Assembly: GCA_051878935.1 (NCBI GenBank)
Contig: JBJELB010000102.1
Span: 25,828-89,827, forward strand
Source of the DNA: CANQDT01 sp051878935
GTDB taxonomy: Bacteria; Bacillota; Clostridia; Lachnospirales; Lachnospiraceae
Direction of reading: 5' to 3'
DNA: 64,000 bases
A program made the translations under genes and the position numbers. Under the pieces are notes generated by a model. That model searched no databases. It saw only the letters and a list, made by a program, of their open reading frames with translations, and was not told the DNA's origin. Shown piece after piece: positions 54,342-62,978 of this stretch (positions within the stretch are counted from its first letter, which is position 1; each line of letters opens with the position of its first letter).

Positions 54342-55379
54342 TTAGAAACAGCGTCCGTTTTTCTTTTTCGGACAATGGGACGGATCATGTGTACAGTGGT
54401 AGCAGATCTCGTTAGTCAATGGTGCTCCTGCGAAATACTCTTTTAAATTATGCAGTGTCGTCTCTGCAATACTCTGGAGTGCTTCTTCTGTCAGGAAGGC
54501 CTGATGGGAAGTCAGCAATACATTCGGCAAGGTTAGCAGGCGGCTTAAAATTTCGTCCTGCACTATGTTATAGGAATTGTCTTCATAAAACATATCGGCT
54601 TCTTCCTCATACACATCCAATCCGGTGGCACGGATTTTTTCCTGAAGCAATCCATCCAGCAACGCTTTGCTGTCTACCAATGCGCCACGCGATGTATTCA
54701 ACAGAATCACTCCCTGTTTCATTTTTGCTATACTTTCTGCATTAATGAGATGCTGGTTTTCCTTCGTCAACGGACAATGAAGTGAAATAATATCAGATTG
54801 TCGTAACAATTCGTCCAGAGAAACATATGGGGCCAATACTTCCGGATTCGGATATGGATCATATGCCAGTACTTCCATTCCAAAACCTTTACAAATATTG
54901 ATAAAACACTGCCCTATTTTTCCGGTTCCGATAACCCCAACGGTTCTTCCGTGCAAATCAATTCCCGTTAATCCATTTAAACTGAAATTAAAATCTCTTG
55001 TACGGTTATATGCCTTGTGTAATTTGCGGTTTAAAGTCAACAGCAGTGCCATCGTATGCTCCGCAACCGCATAAGGAGAATATGCCGGCACGCGTACCAC
55101 ATGAATCTTACCAAATGCATTTTTAAAATCCACATTATTAAAGCCTGCACATCGAAGTGCCAGAACACGGATACCCTGTTCATACAATCGGCTGATGGTT
55201 TCTGTGCCGATGTCATCATTAACAAAAGCACATACTGCGTCACTGTCTTTTGCAAAGGTTGCTGTTTTCGGGCTCAGTTTTTCCTCGTGATACAATATTT
55301 CAAAACCATATTTTTTATTACACTCATCAAAAAAGAGTTTATCATACGGCTTGGCATCAAAAAAACTAATACATTCCAT
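54342..55379 (-). CDS. D-2-hydroxyacid (D-lactate-type) dehydrogenase with cysteine-rich tail
   Basis: 345 aa from the ATG at 55379 (a GTG six bases upstream is possible; both are weakly led). NAD-binding motif VGVIGTGKIGQCF, catalytic Arg in LNTSRGALVDS, Glu in GLDVYEEE, and His in LTSHQAFLT are intact, with the overall pattern of D-lactate dehydrogenases (LRCAGFNNVD, VPAYSPYAVAEHT). The C-terminus carries a short extension with four cysteines (CYHCTHDPSHCPKKKNGRCF) absent from the classical enzyme; similar tails occur in Lachnospiraceae. It probably reduces pyruvate to D-lactate in fermentation. The start lies inside the end of the upstream coat-like gene. Confidence 0.88.
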   Translation of the reverse strand: MECISFFDAKPYDKLFFDECNKKYGFEILYHEEKLSPKTATFAKDSDAVCAFVNDDIGTETISRLYEQGIRVLALRCAGFNNVDFKNAFGKIHVVRVPAYSPYAVAEHTMALLLTLNRKLHKAYNRTRDFNFSLNGLTGIDLHGRTVGVIGTGKIGQCFINICKGFGMEVLAYDPYPNPEVLAPYVSLDELLRQSDIISLHCPLTKENQHLINAESIAKMKQGVILLNTSRGALVDSKALLDGLLQEKIRATGLDVYEEEADMFYEDNSYNIVQDEILSRLLTLPNVLLTSHQAFLTEEALQSIAETTLHNLKEYFAGAPLTNEICYHCTHDPSHCPKKKNGRCF

Positions 55380-55827
55380 TGGCACTCATATAATGGTAGA
55401 TTTTCTCACCATGCTCCTGTTCTTCTTTTTGGATATGATTTAAAGTATCACGCACCTTTTTATCACGGAACTCAAAAATGTCAGTATTATAAACAGAGGA
55501 TGCAAACTTTTCTGTTCCCAGACAATCAGTACAAAGATACTGGTCGTGTTTTTTCTCCTCCGAATCATCTCCCGCCGGGTAGGTCGCCTGATATGTCATG
55601 CCTGCGCTCATACCCGAAGCGGATGACTTCATTGCCGGAACCGTACCGGATTCTATCTGTGTAATGGTCTGGAGATGTGTTTGCTCTTCCTTGCCAATCT
55701 CCGTAAACAACTGCTTTAGTTGTGGATCATGTGCACATTCCGCTGCCTTTGTATATTTCTCGACACACAATTCCTCCTGTGCTTTCATATCTTTTAACAA
55801 TGTCTTTTCTTTTTCTGTAAATGTCAT
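55366..55827 (-). CDS. Ferritin-like / CotF-type spore coat protein
   Basis: 153 aa from ATG 55827 (AAGGAGG 7 nt upstream). Two helical pairs: TFTEKEKTLLKDMKAQEELCVEKYTKAA and later NHIQKEEQEHGEKIYHYM, with E...E-x-x-H type residues (GKEEQTHLQTI, KEEQEHGEKI) typical of the ferritin-like coat proteins of Clostridia. A Ser/Gly/Met-rich linker and a C-x-x-C (LCTDCLG) sit between. Possibly a spore coat or stress protein; metal binding is plausible but unproven. The gene overlaps the dehydrogenase start. Confidence 0.75.
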   Translation of the reverse strand: MTFTEKEKTLLKDMKAQEELCVEKYTKAAECAHDPQLKQLFTEIGKEEQTHLQTITQIESGTVPAMKSSASGMSAGMTYQATYPAGDDSEEKKHDQYLCTDCLGTEKFASSVYNTDIFEFRDKKVRDTLNHIQKEEQEHGEKIYHYMSANGMY

Positions 55828-55895
55828 AATGATTCCTCCTTGTTTCATGATACCCTTAGTATGTACAAACCTTCCGGCATCATACGTGGAAGAAT

Positions 55896-56753
55896 TTATT
55901 TATATTGATTCGACAAGAAAACATCTGCTACTTCGCTGATAGTAATATATGCTGTCTCATCAATGCTATGAACCAGTTCCTTCAGTTTCACTACCTGAAA
56001 ACGATTCAGCACGAAGTAAACCATCGTCTTATCTGCATTGGAATAGCCGCCTTTTGCTTCAATACGTGTCATCCCCGTTTCAAACACATTGGATATCATC
56101 TGACATACTTCATCAGCCTTCTCTGTCACAATGATTGCACATTTTGACCGGTCAATGCCTTCTACAATAAAATCAATCGTCTTTAATGCAGCCCCATAGG
56201 TAATGATAGAATAAAGAGGCAAAATCCAACTCTGGATAATGATACCGCAAATGATATAGAGAATGACATTATAAATCATAACAAAAGTTCCAACAGTGAT
56301 GCCAAGCTTCTTTGCAAAGATAACCGCCATCACTTCGATACCGTCCATTGCTCCGCCATAACGAATCGCTAATCCGCTTCCGACGCCGGAAATAACACCA
56401 CCAAATACTGCACAAAGCAGTAAATCACTTCCTGCAAGTGGTGATGCCAGATTCACATCAATCGGCAGCACATCCGTAATCAGCCATGCTGTGAGAGAAT
56501 AGACGGCTACGGTAAAAATAGCGGAGACGGTAAATTGCCATCCCTGCTTCCGGAGTCCATACAGAAACAAGGGAATATTAAACAATAGCAGAAAAACTGA
56601 AAGAGACAGCCATTCCGGTGTCATCTGTGACAACAGCATGGACGTGCCGGAAATCCCACTATCATATAATTTCACCGGCATTAAAAATACCGTTACACCA
56701 AACGCATTGATTACACCTGCAATCATCAACATCAAAAAATTTCTTTTTAACAT
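55896..56753 (-). CDS. YitT-family membrane protein
   Basis: 285 aa from ATG 56753 (AGGAG 7 nt upstream). Five or six membrane segments in the first 200 residues (LMLMIAGVINAFGVTVFLMP, GVISGVGSGLAIRYGGAMDGIEVMA), then the soluble DUF2179 domain (about 215-285; AIIVTEKADEVCQMI, RIEAKGGYSNADKTMVYFVL). These proteins are widespread in Firmicutes; a transport role is presumed but not established. It is divergent from the MATE transporter. Confidence 0.88.
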   Translation of the reverse strand: MLKRNFLMLMIAGVINAFGVTVFLMPVKLYDSGISGTSMLLSQMTPEWLSLSVFLLLFNIPLFLYGLRKQGWQFTVSAIFTVAVYSLTAWLITDVLPIDVNLASPLAGSDLLLCAVFGGVISGVGSGLAIRYGGAMDGIEVMAVIFAKKLGITVGTFVMIYNVILYIICGIIIQSWILPLYSIITYGAALKTIDFIVEGIDRSKCAIIVTEKADEVCQMISNVFETGMTRIEAKGGYSNADKTMVYFVLNRFQVVKLKELVHSIDETAYITISEVADVFLSNQYK

Positions 56754-56834
56754 ATTCTTTCTCCTGTTTTTCCTCTTTTTAACTGTCCAGTCCATTCTAC
56801 AATGGATTTTTATCCTTTGTAAATCCATAATGTA

Positions 56835-56863
56835 TTGCAATTATCGTCATTATCCTGTATGAT
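56835..56863 (+). promoter_or_regulatory. Promoter of the MATE transporter gene
   Basis: TTGCAA (56835-56840) and TATGAT (56858-56863), 17 nt apart, about 31 nt before the ATG at 56895. Confidence 0.6.
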
Positions 56864-56894
56864 GACTGTTATTATGAACATATGGAGGACTGTA

Positions 56895-58235
56895 ATGAAC
56901 GACAAAACAACGGAAATATTCAAAAATGCACCTGTGCCAAAAGCAGTATTAACCAATGTCATCCCATCTATCGTCAGTATGATTATGGTTTTAATATATA
57001 ATCTTGCAGATACTTTTTTTATTGGTCAAACTAAGAATGCATATATGGTAGCTGCGGTATCCATTGCTACTCCTGTATTTTTAATTTTTATGGCGATCGG
57101 TATGCTTTTTGGTATCGGTGGTACTTCCCTGATTTCGCGCATGCTTGGTGAAGGAAAAAAAGACAGAGCCAGACATATTTCTTCTTTTTGCTTTTATACC
57201 GGTGTTGCTATTGGCGTCTTATCTATGATTCTGATTTTTATCTATGCCGAACCAATCTGCCGTCTGGTCGGTGCCAGCCGGGATACGCTGGATTATGCGG
57301 TTCAATATTTACGCATCGTGTCTGTCGGAATTCCATTTCTGATTGTAGCAAATAGTTTTAGCAACATTATACGGTCTGAGGGAAAACCACAAAAAGCAAT
57401 GATGGGTATGATTATTGGTAATCTGCTCAACATCGTTCTGGACCCTGTTATGATTCTGGGCTTCGGCTGGGATGTTGCGGGTGCTGCGATTGCAACCGTG
57501 ATTGGAAATATTGCTGCTGCCGTATTTTACATTTTTCACTTATTATCCAAAGAATCGATACTCTCCATCCGCATTCAGGATTACCGTGCAGGTGACCACA
57601 TAACATCTGGCGTACTGGCAATCGGTATTCCTGCTTCACTCAACAGCATTCTGATGAGTGTGTCCAATATTATTATCAATAATCTGATGCAAAAACATGG
57701 AGATATGGCGGTTGCCGGACTTGGTGTTGCCATGAAAGTCAACATGATTGCTGTTATGTTACTCATTGGTCTTGGAACCGGTGTACAGCCTCTATTAGGA
57801 TATTGCTTTGGTGCCGGAGATAAAAAACGCTACATGTCCGTACTTCGATTTTCACTCGCTCTGGCTTTTGGCCTCAGTGCCGTCATGACAACCATATGCT
57901 ATTGTGGGGCCAGTCCTTTAGTGAGGGCATTTCTGGAAGAACCAAATGCCTTCCAGTATGGTATGTCGTTTGCACGAATTTATATTTATTCCGGTCCTGT
58001 TCTTGGCTTGTTATTTGTATTCATCAATGCCATTCAGTCAACAGGTGCCGCATTGCCATCGCTGATTTTGTCTATTAGCCGTCAGGGTTTGCTCTATATT
58101 CCTATCCTGTTTTTGTATCGCACCTTTGATACTCCGGAAATGCTTGCCCTTGCGCAGCCGACAACCGATTATTTTGCTACGATACTGGCCGCGATACTGT
58201 TCATCATCACATATCGCCGCTATTTCAAGTCGTAA
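56895..58235 (+). CDS. MATE-family multidrug efflux transporter
   Basis: 446 aa from ATG 56895 (GGAGG 6 nt upstream). Twelve membrane segments in two homologous halves; MATE features include IYNLADTFFIGQT near the N-terminus, GIGGTSLISRMLGEGKKDRA, and the second-half counterpart GLGTGVQPLLGYCFGAGDKKR. It exports drugs or metabolites in exchange for Na+ or H+. No regulator is adjacent. Specificity cannot be read from the sequence. Confidence 0.92.
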   Translation: MNDKTTEIFKNAPVPKAVLTNVIPSIVSMIMVLIYNLADTFFIGQTKNAYMVAAVSIATPVFLIFMAIGMLFGIGGTSLISRMLGEGKKDRARHISSFCFYTGVAIGVLSMILIFIYAEPICRLVGASRDTLDYAVQYLRIVSVGIPFLIVANSFSNIIRSEGKPQKAMMGMIIGNLLNIVLDPVMILGFGWDVAGAAIATVIGNIAAAVFYIFHLLSKESILSIRIQDYRAGDHITSGVLAIGIPASLNSILMSVSNIIINNLMQKHGDMAVAGLGVAMKVNMIAVMLLIGLGTGVQPLLGYCFGAGDKKRYMSVLRFSLALAFGLSAVMTTICYCGASPLVRAFLEEPNAFQYGMSFARIYIYSGPVLGLLFVFINAIQSTGAALPSLILSISRQGLLYIPILFLYRTFDTPEMLALAQPTTDYFATILAAILFIITYRRYFKS

Positions 58236-58268
58236 AAAAAGATTAGCACCTTTAAGGATACTAATCTT
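58233..58268 (-). terminator. Terminator of the YefM/YoeB module
   Basis: AAGATTAG / CTAATCTT stem with a 14-nt loop, followed on the minus strand by seven T. It overlaps the stop codons of both the MATE gene and the yoeB remnant. Confidence 0.75.
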
Positions 58269-58436
58269 CATAATGATACTTGCACGCATATATAATCAGA
58301 TTTTGGTTACTATCCATATTGTAAACTAATCTGTCTTCATCTGTAATACATCTGCTACACGCTTTACCATTTTTTTATCTTCCCTCTGCCATTCGGTATA
58401 CTGTTCCCATGCAGTAGGTGTAAATACGATATTCAT
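58261..58436 (-). pseudogene. YoeB-type mRNA interferase toxin with internal deletion
   Basis: The start (ATG 58436, directly after the antitoxin stop) reads MNIVFTPTAWEQYTEWQRED then KKMVKRV, the normal YoeB N-terminus, and stops soon after. The true C-terminus, DEDRLVYNMDSNQNLIIYAC then KYHYED, follows in another frame up to the TAG at 58261. About 35-40 codons between them are missing. The C-terminal active-site segment is therefore cut off from the N-terminus and the toxin is dead. Confidence 0.85.
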
Positions 58437-58691
58437 TTATTCATAAGCCTCCAGTTCCGCAGTCGCCTTTATAATAAATCCACCTGCTTCGGCTTCTGCC
58501 ATAGATTTATCTATCATAGCAAGATAATCAGCATTTCTCTTGGCTTTCATCATTTCATTGTATTCATACTCAGAAAGCATGACAACATTTTCATTTTTGG
58601 GTCTTGATATAATCAATGTTTCGCCATTAAAAACCTTATCGCACAAACTCTTAAAATTATTCCTAACATCCATGCTCTTTACAGCTAACAT
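58437..58691 (-). CDS. YefM-type antitoxin (Phd/YefM family)
   Basis: 84 aa from ATG 58691 (GGAGTG upstream). N-terminal Phd/YefM DNA-binding fold (VKSMDVRNNFKSLCDKV, ETLIISRPKNENVVMLSEYEYN), followed by the flexible toxin-binding tail (ADYLAMIDKSMAEAEAGGFI). The frame is intact and its promoter is consensus, yet the downstream toxin is deleted. It should still repress its own promoter and could neutralise a related YoeB. Confidence 0.88.
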   Translation of the reverse strand: MLAVKSMDVRNNFKSLCDKVFNGETLIISRPKNENVVMLSEYEYNEMMKAKRNADYLAMIDKSMAEAEAGGFIIKATAELEAYE

Positions 58692-58740
58692 AGGAAACAC
58701 TCCTTTCCGCATCAAAAAACGTATGGTTTTTCGTACTTAA

Positions 58741-58769
58741 ATTATATGCTATTATTATCCCCATGTCAA
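58741..58769 (-). promoter_or_regulatory. Consensus promoter of the YefM antitoxin
   Basis: Minus-strand TTGACA (58764-58769) and TATAAT (58741-58746), both perfect, with 17-nt spacing. An imperfect repeat of ACGAAAAA type lies between the -10 and the start and could be the operator. Confidence 0.8.
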
Positions 58770-58837
58770 TAATTTTTAAGCTCCCAAAATCTACACGGAC
58801 AGCTTCAAGAAACGACATAATTCTTTGTAGAAATACA

Positions 58838-58873
58838 GGAGGCGTTGCCTCCGATCATCGGGCAGCGCCTCCT
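58838..58873 (-). terminator. Terminator of rubrerythrin
   Basis: GGAGGCG(C/T)TGCC paired with GGCAACGCCTCC, a 12-bp GC-rich stem; the T-run is weak. Confidence 0.65.
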
Positions 58874-58878
58874 GGGTT

Positions 58879-59424
58879 TTAATAGTTTTCTTTTCTTACT
58901 TCAAAATAGCTCTGTGGATGATTACATACCGGACATACTTCCGGTGCTTCCAGACCTACTACAACATGTCCGCAGTTGCGGCACTCCCATACCGTCACAC
59001 CGCTCTTCTTAAATACTTCCATTGTTTCTACATTTTTCAGTAATGCACGATAACGTTCTTCATGCATTTTTTCAATTGCAGCTACTCCACGGAACTGTGC
59101 CGCCAGCTCTGTAAAGCCCTCTTCTTCCGCTTCTCTCGCCATACGGTCATACATATCGGTCCATTCTGCATTCTCACCTTCTGCTGCATGAAGAAGATTC
59201 TCAGCGGTATCTCCTAACTCACCAAGTGCTTTGAACCACAGCTTTGCATGTTCCTTCTCATTGTTCGCTGTCTCCAGGAATAATGCTGCTATCTGCTCAT
59301 AGCCTGCCTTTTTTGCAACAGAAGCAAAATACGTATACTTATTTCTTGCCTGAGATTCTCCGGCAAATGCTTCCCACAAGTTTTTCTCTGTTTTTGTTCC
59401 TGCATATTTGTTTGTTCCTGCCAT
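58879..59424 (-). CDS. rbr: Rubrerythrin
   Basis: Peroxide-scavenging diiron protein of anaerobes. 181 aa: N-terminal ferritin-like domain with the two E-x-x-H/E iron motifs (FAGESQARNKYTYFA, ETANNEKEHAKLWF, AREAEEEGF, AIEKMHEERY) and a C-terminal rubredoxin domain with two C-x-x-C pairs (WECRNCGHV, CPVCNHPQSYFEV). Usual length. It stands alone; no PerR box was recognised. Confidence 0.96.
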   Translation of the reverse strand: MAGTNKYAGTKTEKNLWEAFAGESQARNKYTYFASVAKKAGYEQIAALFLETANNEKEHAKLWFKALGELGDTAENLLHAAEGENAEWTDMYDRMAREAEEEGFTELAAQFRGVAAIEKMHEERYRALLKNVETMEVFKKSGVTVWECRNCGHVVVGLEAPEVCPVCNHPQSYFEVRKENY

Positions 59425-59476
59425 AGTTTTCTTACCCCATTTCTTATGAATTTGACACTATTCGTACCACTGAATA

Positions 59477-59908
59477 TCATACCACATTTTCTTCTAAGAT
59501 GCTATTACTTTGTTTCATCCTCATTCTTTTCCATTTATAGAATCCATACAAATCATTAACAAAGAATATCACAAAACATAACACCATTGAGATATATCCT
59601 ATATCATTCATGCTTGCCAGTATCCACAGTACAACCAACACCATATCATTGCATGAATAGGCAACCGCATACCACGGAGTCCTCAATACCATTAAAGAAG
59701 CGGCAAAGAAACTGGTCGCAATCGATAGACTACTTACTATCAGATTTGCTGTATGAAAATACTGTAAGATATAATAAAAAATCCACGTCACAACTACAGT
59801 TAACACAAGCAAGCCAATCCATGTCGTTTTTCGCACTACTGCAATTTCTACCTCCTGCTCATAATCAACTTTTCTCACTGCAAAAAAGCACTCGCAGCAC
59901 ATCTTCAA
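59477..59908 (-). pseudogene. Truncated PnuC-like nicotinamide riboside transporter
   Basis: 143 residues that match the C-terminal half of PnuC transporters (SSLSIATSFFAASLMVLR, WYAVAYSCNDMVLVVLW, FFVNDLYGFYKW). Full proteins are roughly 220-250 aa with more membrane segments; here only about four remain and the usual N-terminal helices are absent. The frame opens with a TTG-AAG-ATG cluster without a clear ribosome site, and nothing PnuC-like is found in the 110 nt upstream. It is most likely a 5'-truncated gene, though an unusual short homologue cannot be excluded. Confidence 0.65.
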
Positions 59909-60019
59909 AGACCTAACGATATACTTACGAATGCTTTTGCACTCTACTACCCGGTGGCAGTTTACTGATTAAATTGTGTTGACTTTATCACATCCATTTT
60001 CCCTTGTCAATGTGTCTCA

Positions 60020-60544
60020 TCAAAAAAAGTCTTTATCCCTGTCCAATATTTTCCCTGTTTTAGCATCAATCTCATATTCATATTCTGCACTGCCATATCG
60101 GAACTCTACGTCATATACATAAACCCCGTCATCCTTATCCAGCTTCGCTTTGGTATAAGAGACGCTTCCTGTAATTCCGGCATCTTTTAAAGCAATCGCC
60201 TTTGCTTTATCAATACCGATATACTTCGCATCTACGCTTACAAAGTATTCTTTCTCATGTTCGAAAATCTTACCGGTTCTGGCATTGATCTCATAATCAT
60301 ATTTATAATTTTTTGTCTTGAAATCAATCTCATACACCAGGATTCCGTCATCATAATCTTTCTTAATCTTCCATTTCAGTACATTTTCCGCCTTCACACC
60401 GGCATGCTCCAATACGATCCGTTTTGCCTCTGTACGGGTTACCTTTCCCGCAGCTGTGCTATTTACCGTAGCACCGACAAGTAATATTGTTAACAAACCA
60501 ACGATTACTAATAATGAAAATGCTTTTCTTCCTGATTTCTTCAT
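60020..60544 (-). CDS. Secreted/membrane-anchored protein with two PepSY domains
   Basis: 174 aa: one N-terminal hydrophobic segment (about residues 8-28, signal peptide or anchor), then two PepSY repeats, about 36-100 (KRIVLEHAG, YDYEINARTGKIFEHEKE) and 108-174 (KAIALKDAG, YEYEIDAKTGKILDRDKDFF). PepSY domains inhibit proteases or sense envelope state. It lies 50 nt behind the sensor kinase, so it is probably the output or modulator of that two-component system. Confidence 0.88.
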   Translation of the reverse strand: MKKSGRKAFSLLVIVGLLTILLVGATVNSTAAGKVTRTEAKRIVLEHAGVKAENVLKWKIKKDYDDGILVYEIDFKTKNYKYDYEINARTGKIFEHEKEYFVSVDAKYIGIDKAKAIALKDAGITGSVSYTKAKLDKDDGVYVYDVEFRYGSAEYEYEIDAKTGKILDRDKDFF

Positions 60545-60594
60545 CTAAGATTCCTCCTTCTCTCTTTTGGTAAGATCAAGATAGCACAGAAAAA

Positions 60595-61992
60595 TTAAAA
60601 TAAGATTAGAAAAGTACTTCCTTTTCCAAATTCACTGATAACCTCTGTTTCTGCATGGTGAAGCTGCGCGATCTGTCGTACCATAGCCAGCCCCACCCCT
60701 ACTGAGGTATGGTCGTGGCGGGCATATTCCGCACGATAAAAACGATTCCATATGAATGGTAAATCCTCTTCTTTGATTCCGATTCCGTCATCCTGCACTT
60801 CTAATACCAATCTGTCTTCTTGATTGGTATATAAGCGCACCTGAATCGTTCCGTTTTCTTTTCCGTATTTGTATGCATTGGAAATCAGATTGGTAATCAT
60901 ACGGCTTAACAGATTGCGGTCACCCCGTATGACTCTGTCGGGTTGCAGCTGCAGGCTTACCATAATATTCCCATCCTGATGCAGCAGCTCCTGCTCATGA
61001 ACGATTTCTTCTACTAATTCTGTAAGGCCGACAAGCTCATCTCCCAATGACAGAGTTCCCTGTTCCATACGGGTAAACAATAATAAATTTTCCACAAGGG
61101 AGGACATCCTTTGTCCCTGTCGCTCAATTACTTCTAATGCCTTTTTCCACTCTGTGGCATCCGTCTCTTCCAAAGCATACTCACATTCTGCCAGAATAAC
61201 CGCAATCGGTGTCCGCAGCTCATGAGATGCATCTGAAGTGAATTGTTTTTCCGCCTGAAAGGATGTGTATAAGCGGTCAAGCATACCATTAAATGTATCC
61301 GCTAATATATCGGTTTCTTTACTTTTATGGGCTATCTGAATTCGCTGTGTCAAATCAGCTCCTTCATTGATATGGTTTGCCTGTTCACAGATATCATCCA
61401 GTGGTTGTAAAGAACGGCGCACTATGTGATAGCCCCCTGTGATAGCAATAAGTGCCAGCAAAGGTAACGCCAGCAGCATCAACCAGATTGCATGATACAA
61501 TGCCGGTACATTTTGCTTCTTACTCACCACTCCACGCAGCCAGAGTTCTTCTAAACCTTCTCCCTCCACAAGCAAATCATATACATAGTAATTCTCCTGC
61601 TCATATTTTACTGTCTGTAATTGTTCATTTTGAAAAGGAATCTCATCCGGAAATGCATGAATCGGATTCTCTCCATATAAAAAGCGGTCCTGATAATACA
61701 AAGAAACCGATACTCCATCCATATAATCGCAGAAGTCATCGTCAATCTCCAGATAATGATCGCGGTATGCAACAAAATGATCTCCCTCGTCATCATCCCT
61801 TTCTTCACCAACATTGAGATATTCCAGCTCCTCGGCATTTGCCTGAACCAGTGTACGTAATTTCTCTTTTGTATCGGTTTTCACCGTGTTCCTTCCGATC
61901 ATAATGAATGCACCAAAAACGAGCATAATCAGAACAAAGAATAACGCAGAAAACCATACTGTCATTTTCGCTTTAATCGTTTGTTTCTTCAT
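60595..61992 (-). CDS. Sensor histidine kinase
   Basis: 465 aa. Two membrane helices (about 12-34 and 168-190) enclose an acidic extracellular sensor of about 130 residues (ERDDDEGDHF, DDDFCDYMDG); then HAMP (about 190-245), H-box ASHELRTPIAVI, N-box NLISNAYKYG, G1 VQDDGIGI, F-box DLPFIWNRFYRAE and G2 SVGVGLAMV. The start overlaps the response regulator stop by 4 nt. The strongly acidic sensor region suggests cation or cationic-peptide sensing; this is inference. Confidence 0.93.
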   Translation of the reverse strand: MKKQTIKAKMTVWFSALFFVLIMLVFGAFIMIGRNTVKTDTKEKLRTLVQANAEELEYLNVGEERDDDEGDHFVAYRDHYLEIDDDFCDYMDGVSVSLYYQDRFLYGENPIHAFPDEIPFQNEQLQTVKYEQENYYVYDLLVEGEGLEELWLRGVVSKKQNVPALYHAIWLMLLALPLLALIAITGGYHIVRRSLQPLDDICEQANHINEGADLTQRIQIAHKSKETDILADTFNGMLDRLYTSFQAEKQFTSDASHELRTPIAVILAECEYALEETDATEWKKALEVIERQGQRMSSLVENLLLFTRMEQGTLSLGDELVGLTELVEEIVHEQELLHQDGNIMVSLQLQPDRVIRGDRNLLSRMITNLISNAYKYGKENGTIQVRLYTNQEDRLVLEVQDDGIGIKEEDLPFIWNRFYRAEYARHDHTSVGVGLAMVRQIAQLHHAETEVISEFGKGSTFLILF

Positions 61993-62663
61993 GTTTCATC
62001 CCTCAATACATATCCGACCCCGCGTACCGTTTGAATCAGCTTTTGCTCATATGGCTCATCTATTTTTTTGCGAAGATAGCGGATATAGACATCTATCACA
62101 TTCGTTCCGCCTTCATAATCAAAATTCCATAAATGATTCTCAATCTGTTCCCGGCTCAATACCTGATTCTTATTCCGAATCAAAACTTCAAGCAGTGCGA
62201 ACTCTTTTGCCGTTAGCGTCAGAACCTGGCCAGCCCGTGATACCTTATGAGCTTCAATATCCAGCACCAGATCTGCCGCCGTGAACCGGTTCGTCGTGTT
62301 CTGATACTTGATTCGTGTCAACACACGGATACGCGCCAGCAGTTCCCGGAACGAAAACGGCTTGACCAGATAATCATTCGCACCCATATCCAATCCTTTG
62401 ACTTTATCATCAATCGTATCTTTTGCCGTCAAAAATAATACCGGTGTCTGCACTCCATCCCTGCGTAGCTGCTCCACCACCTGGTATCCATCCACCTTCG
62501 GCATCATAACATCCAGAAGAATCACATCATATTCTGCCATATTAAGAAAATCCAACGCTTCTTCTCCATCAAAGCAGACATCAACAGAGTAACCTTCTGA
62601 TGTCAGTTTTTTCTCGATGACGCGGTTCAAATCCCGTTCATCCTCTGCTACCAAAATCCGCAT
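61989..62663 (-). CDS. OmpR/PhoB-family response regulator
   Basis: 224 aa from ATG 62663 (AAAGGGGTG upstream; the ATG at 62732 is not supported). Receiver domain with phosphorylatable Asp in VILLDVMMPKVDGY (about 51), Thr/Lys in LFLTAKDTI and YLVKPFSF; winged-helix output domain (about 130-222; LTAKEFALLEVLI, NVIDVYIRYLRKKID). It is first in the operon with the kinase and the PepSY protein. Confidence 0.95.
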   Translation of the reverse strand: MRILVAEDERDLNRVIEKKLTSEGYSVDVCFDGEEALDFLNMAEYDVILLDVMMPKVDGYQVVEQLRRDGVQTPVLFLTAKDTIDDKVKGLDMGANDYLVKPFSFRELLARIRVLTRIKYQNTTNRFTAADLVLDIEAHKVSRAGQVLTLTAKEFALLEVLIRNKNQVLSREQIENHLWNFDYEGGTNVIDVYIRYLRKKIDEPYEQKLIQTVRGVGYVLRDET

Positions 62664-62770
62664 AATAACACCCCTTTTTCTATCTTCTCCAGTAAAACAT
62701 CCATTTATTTTCTCTCCAATCTTCTCTTTCATTCCAAAATTTTGTTTTCAATTTCGAATACTGTGTTTTT

Positions 62771-62799
62771 ATTATAAGATAATATAATGCGCTTTACAA
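62771..62799 (-). promoter_or_regulatory. Promoter of the two-component operon
   Basis: Minus-strand TTGTAA (62794-62799), 17-nt spacer, perfect TATAAT (62771-62776). Confidence 0.65.
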
Positions 62800-62928
62800 C
62801 GATTGCTTAACAGCAACTAGGGACAATAGTTGATTGTAAAACACTTTTACTTGTAAAGAGAACTTATACAGTGATATCGCAATAACAAACAAGCGTAAAT
62901 TCAACATTCAGAGGAAACAACAAGTTGC

Positions 62929-62957
62929 TTGCCCATAGATAAACTTATTGATATGAT
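62929..62957 (+). promoter_or_regulatory. Promoter of the XRE regulator gene
   Basis: TTGCCC (62929-62934) and TATGAT (62952-62957), 17 nt apart, about 21 nt before the ATG; AAGGAGGG serves as ribosome site. Confidence 0.5.
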
Positions 62958-62978
62958 AACAGCAGAAGGAGGGTTTGT

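Larger units (their letters stand above)
62664..62978. other. Divergent control region
   Basis: No gene in 315 nt. It contains the leftward promoter (62771-62799), the rightward promoter (62929-62957), and the palindrome CAAAATTTTG (62735-62744). The middle, with GATTGCTTAACAGCAA and repeated TTGTAAA motifs, may hold further operators. Confidence 0.5.
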
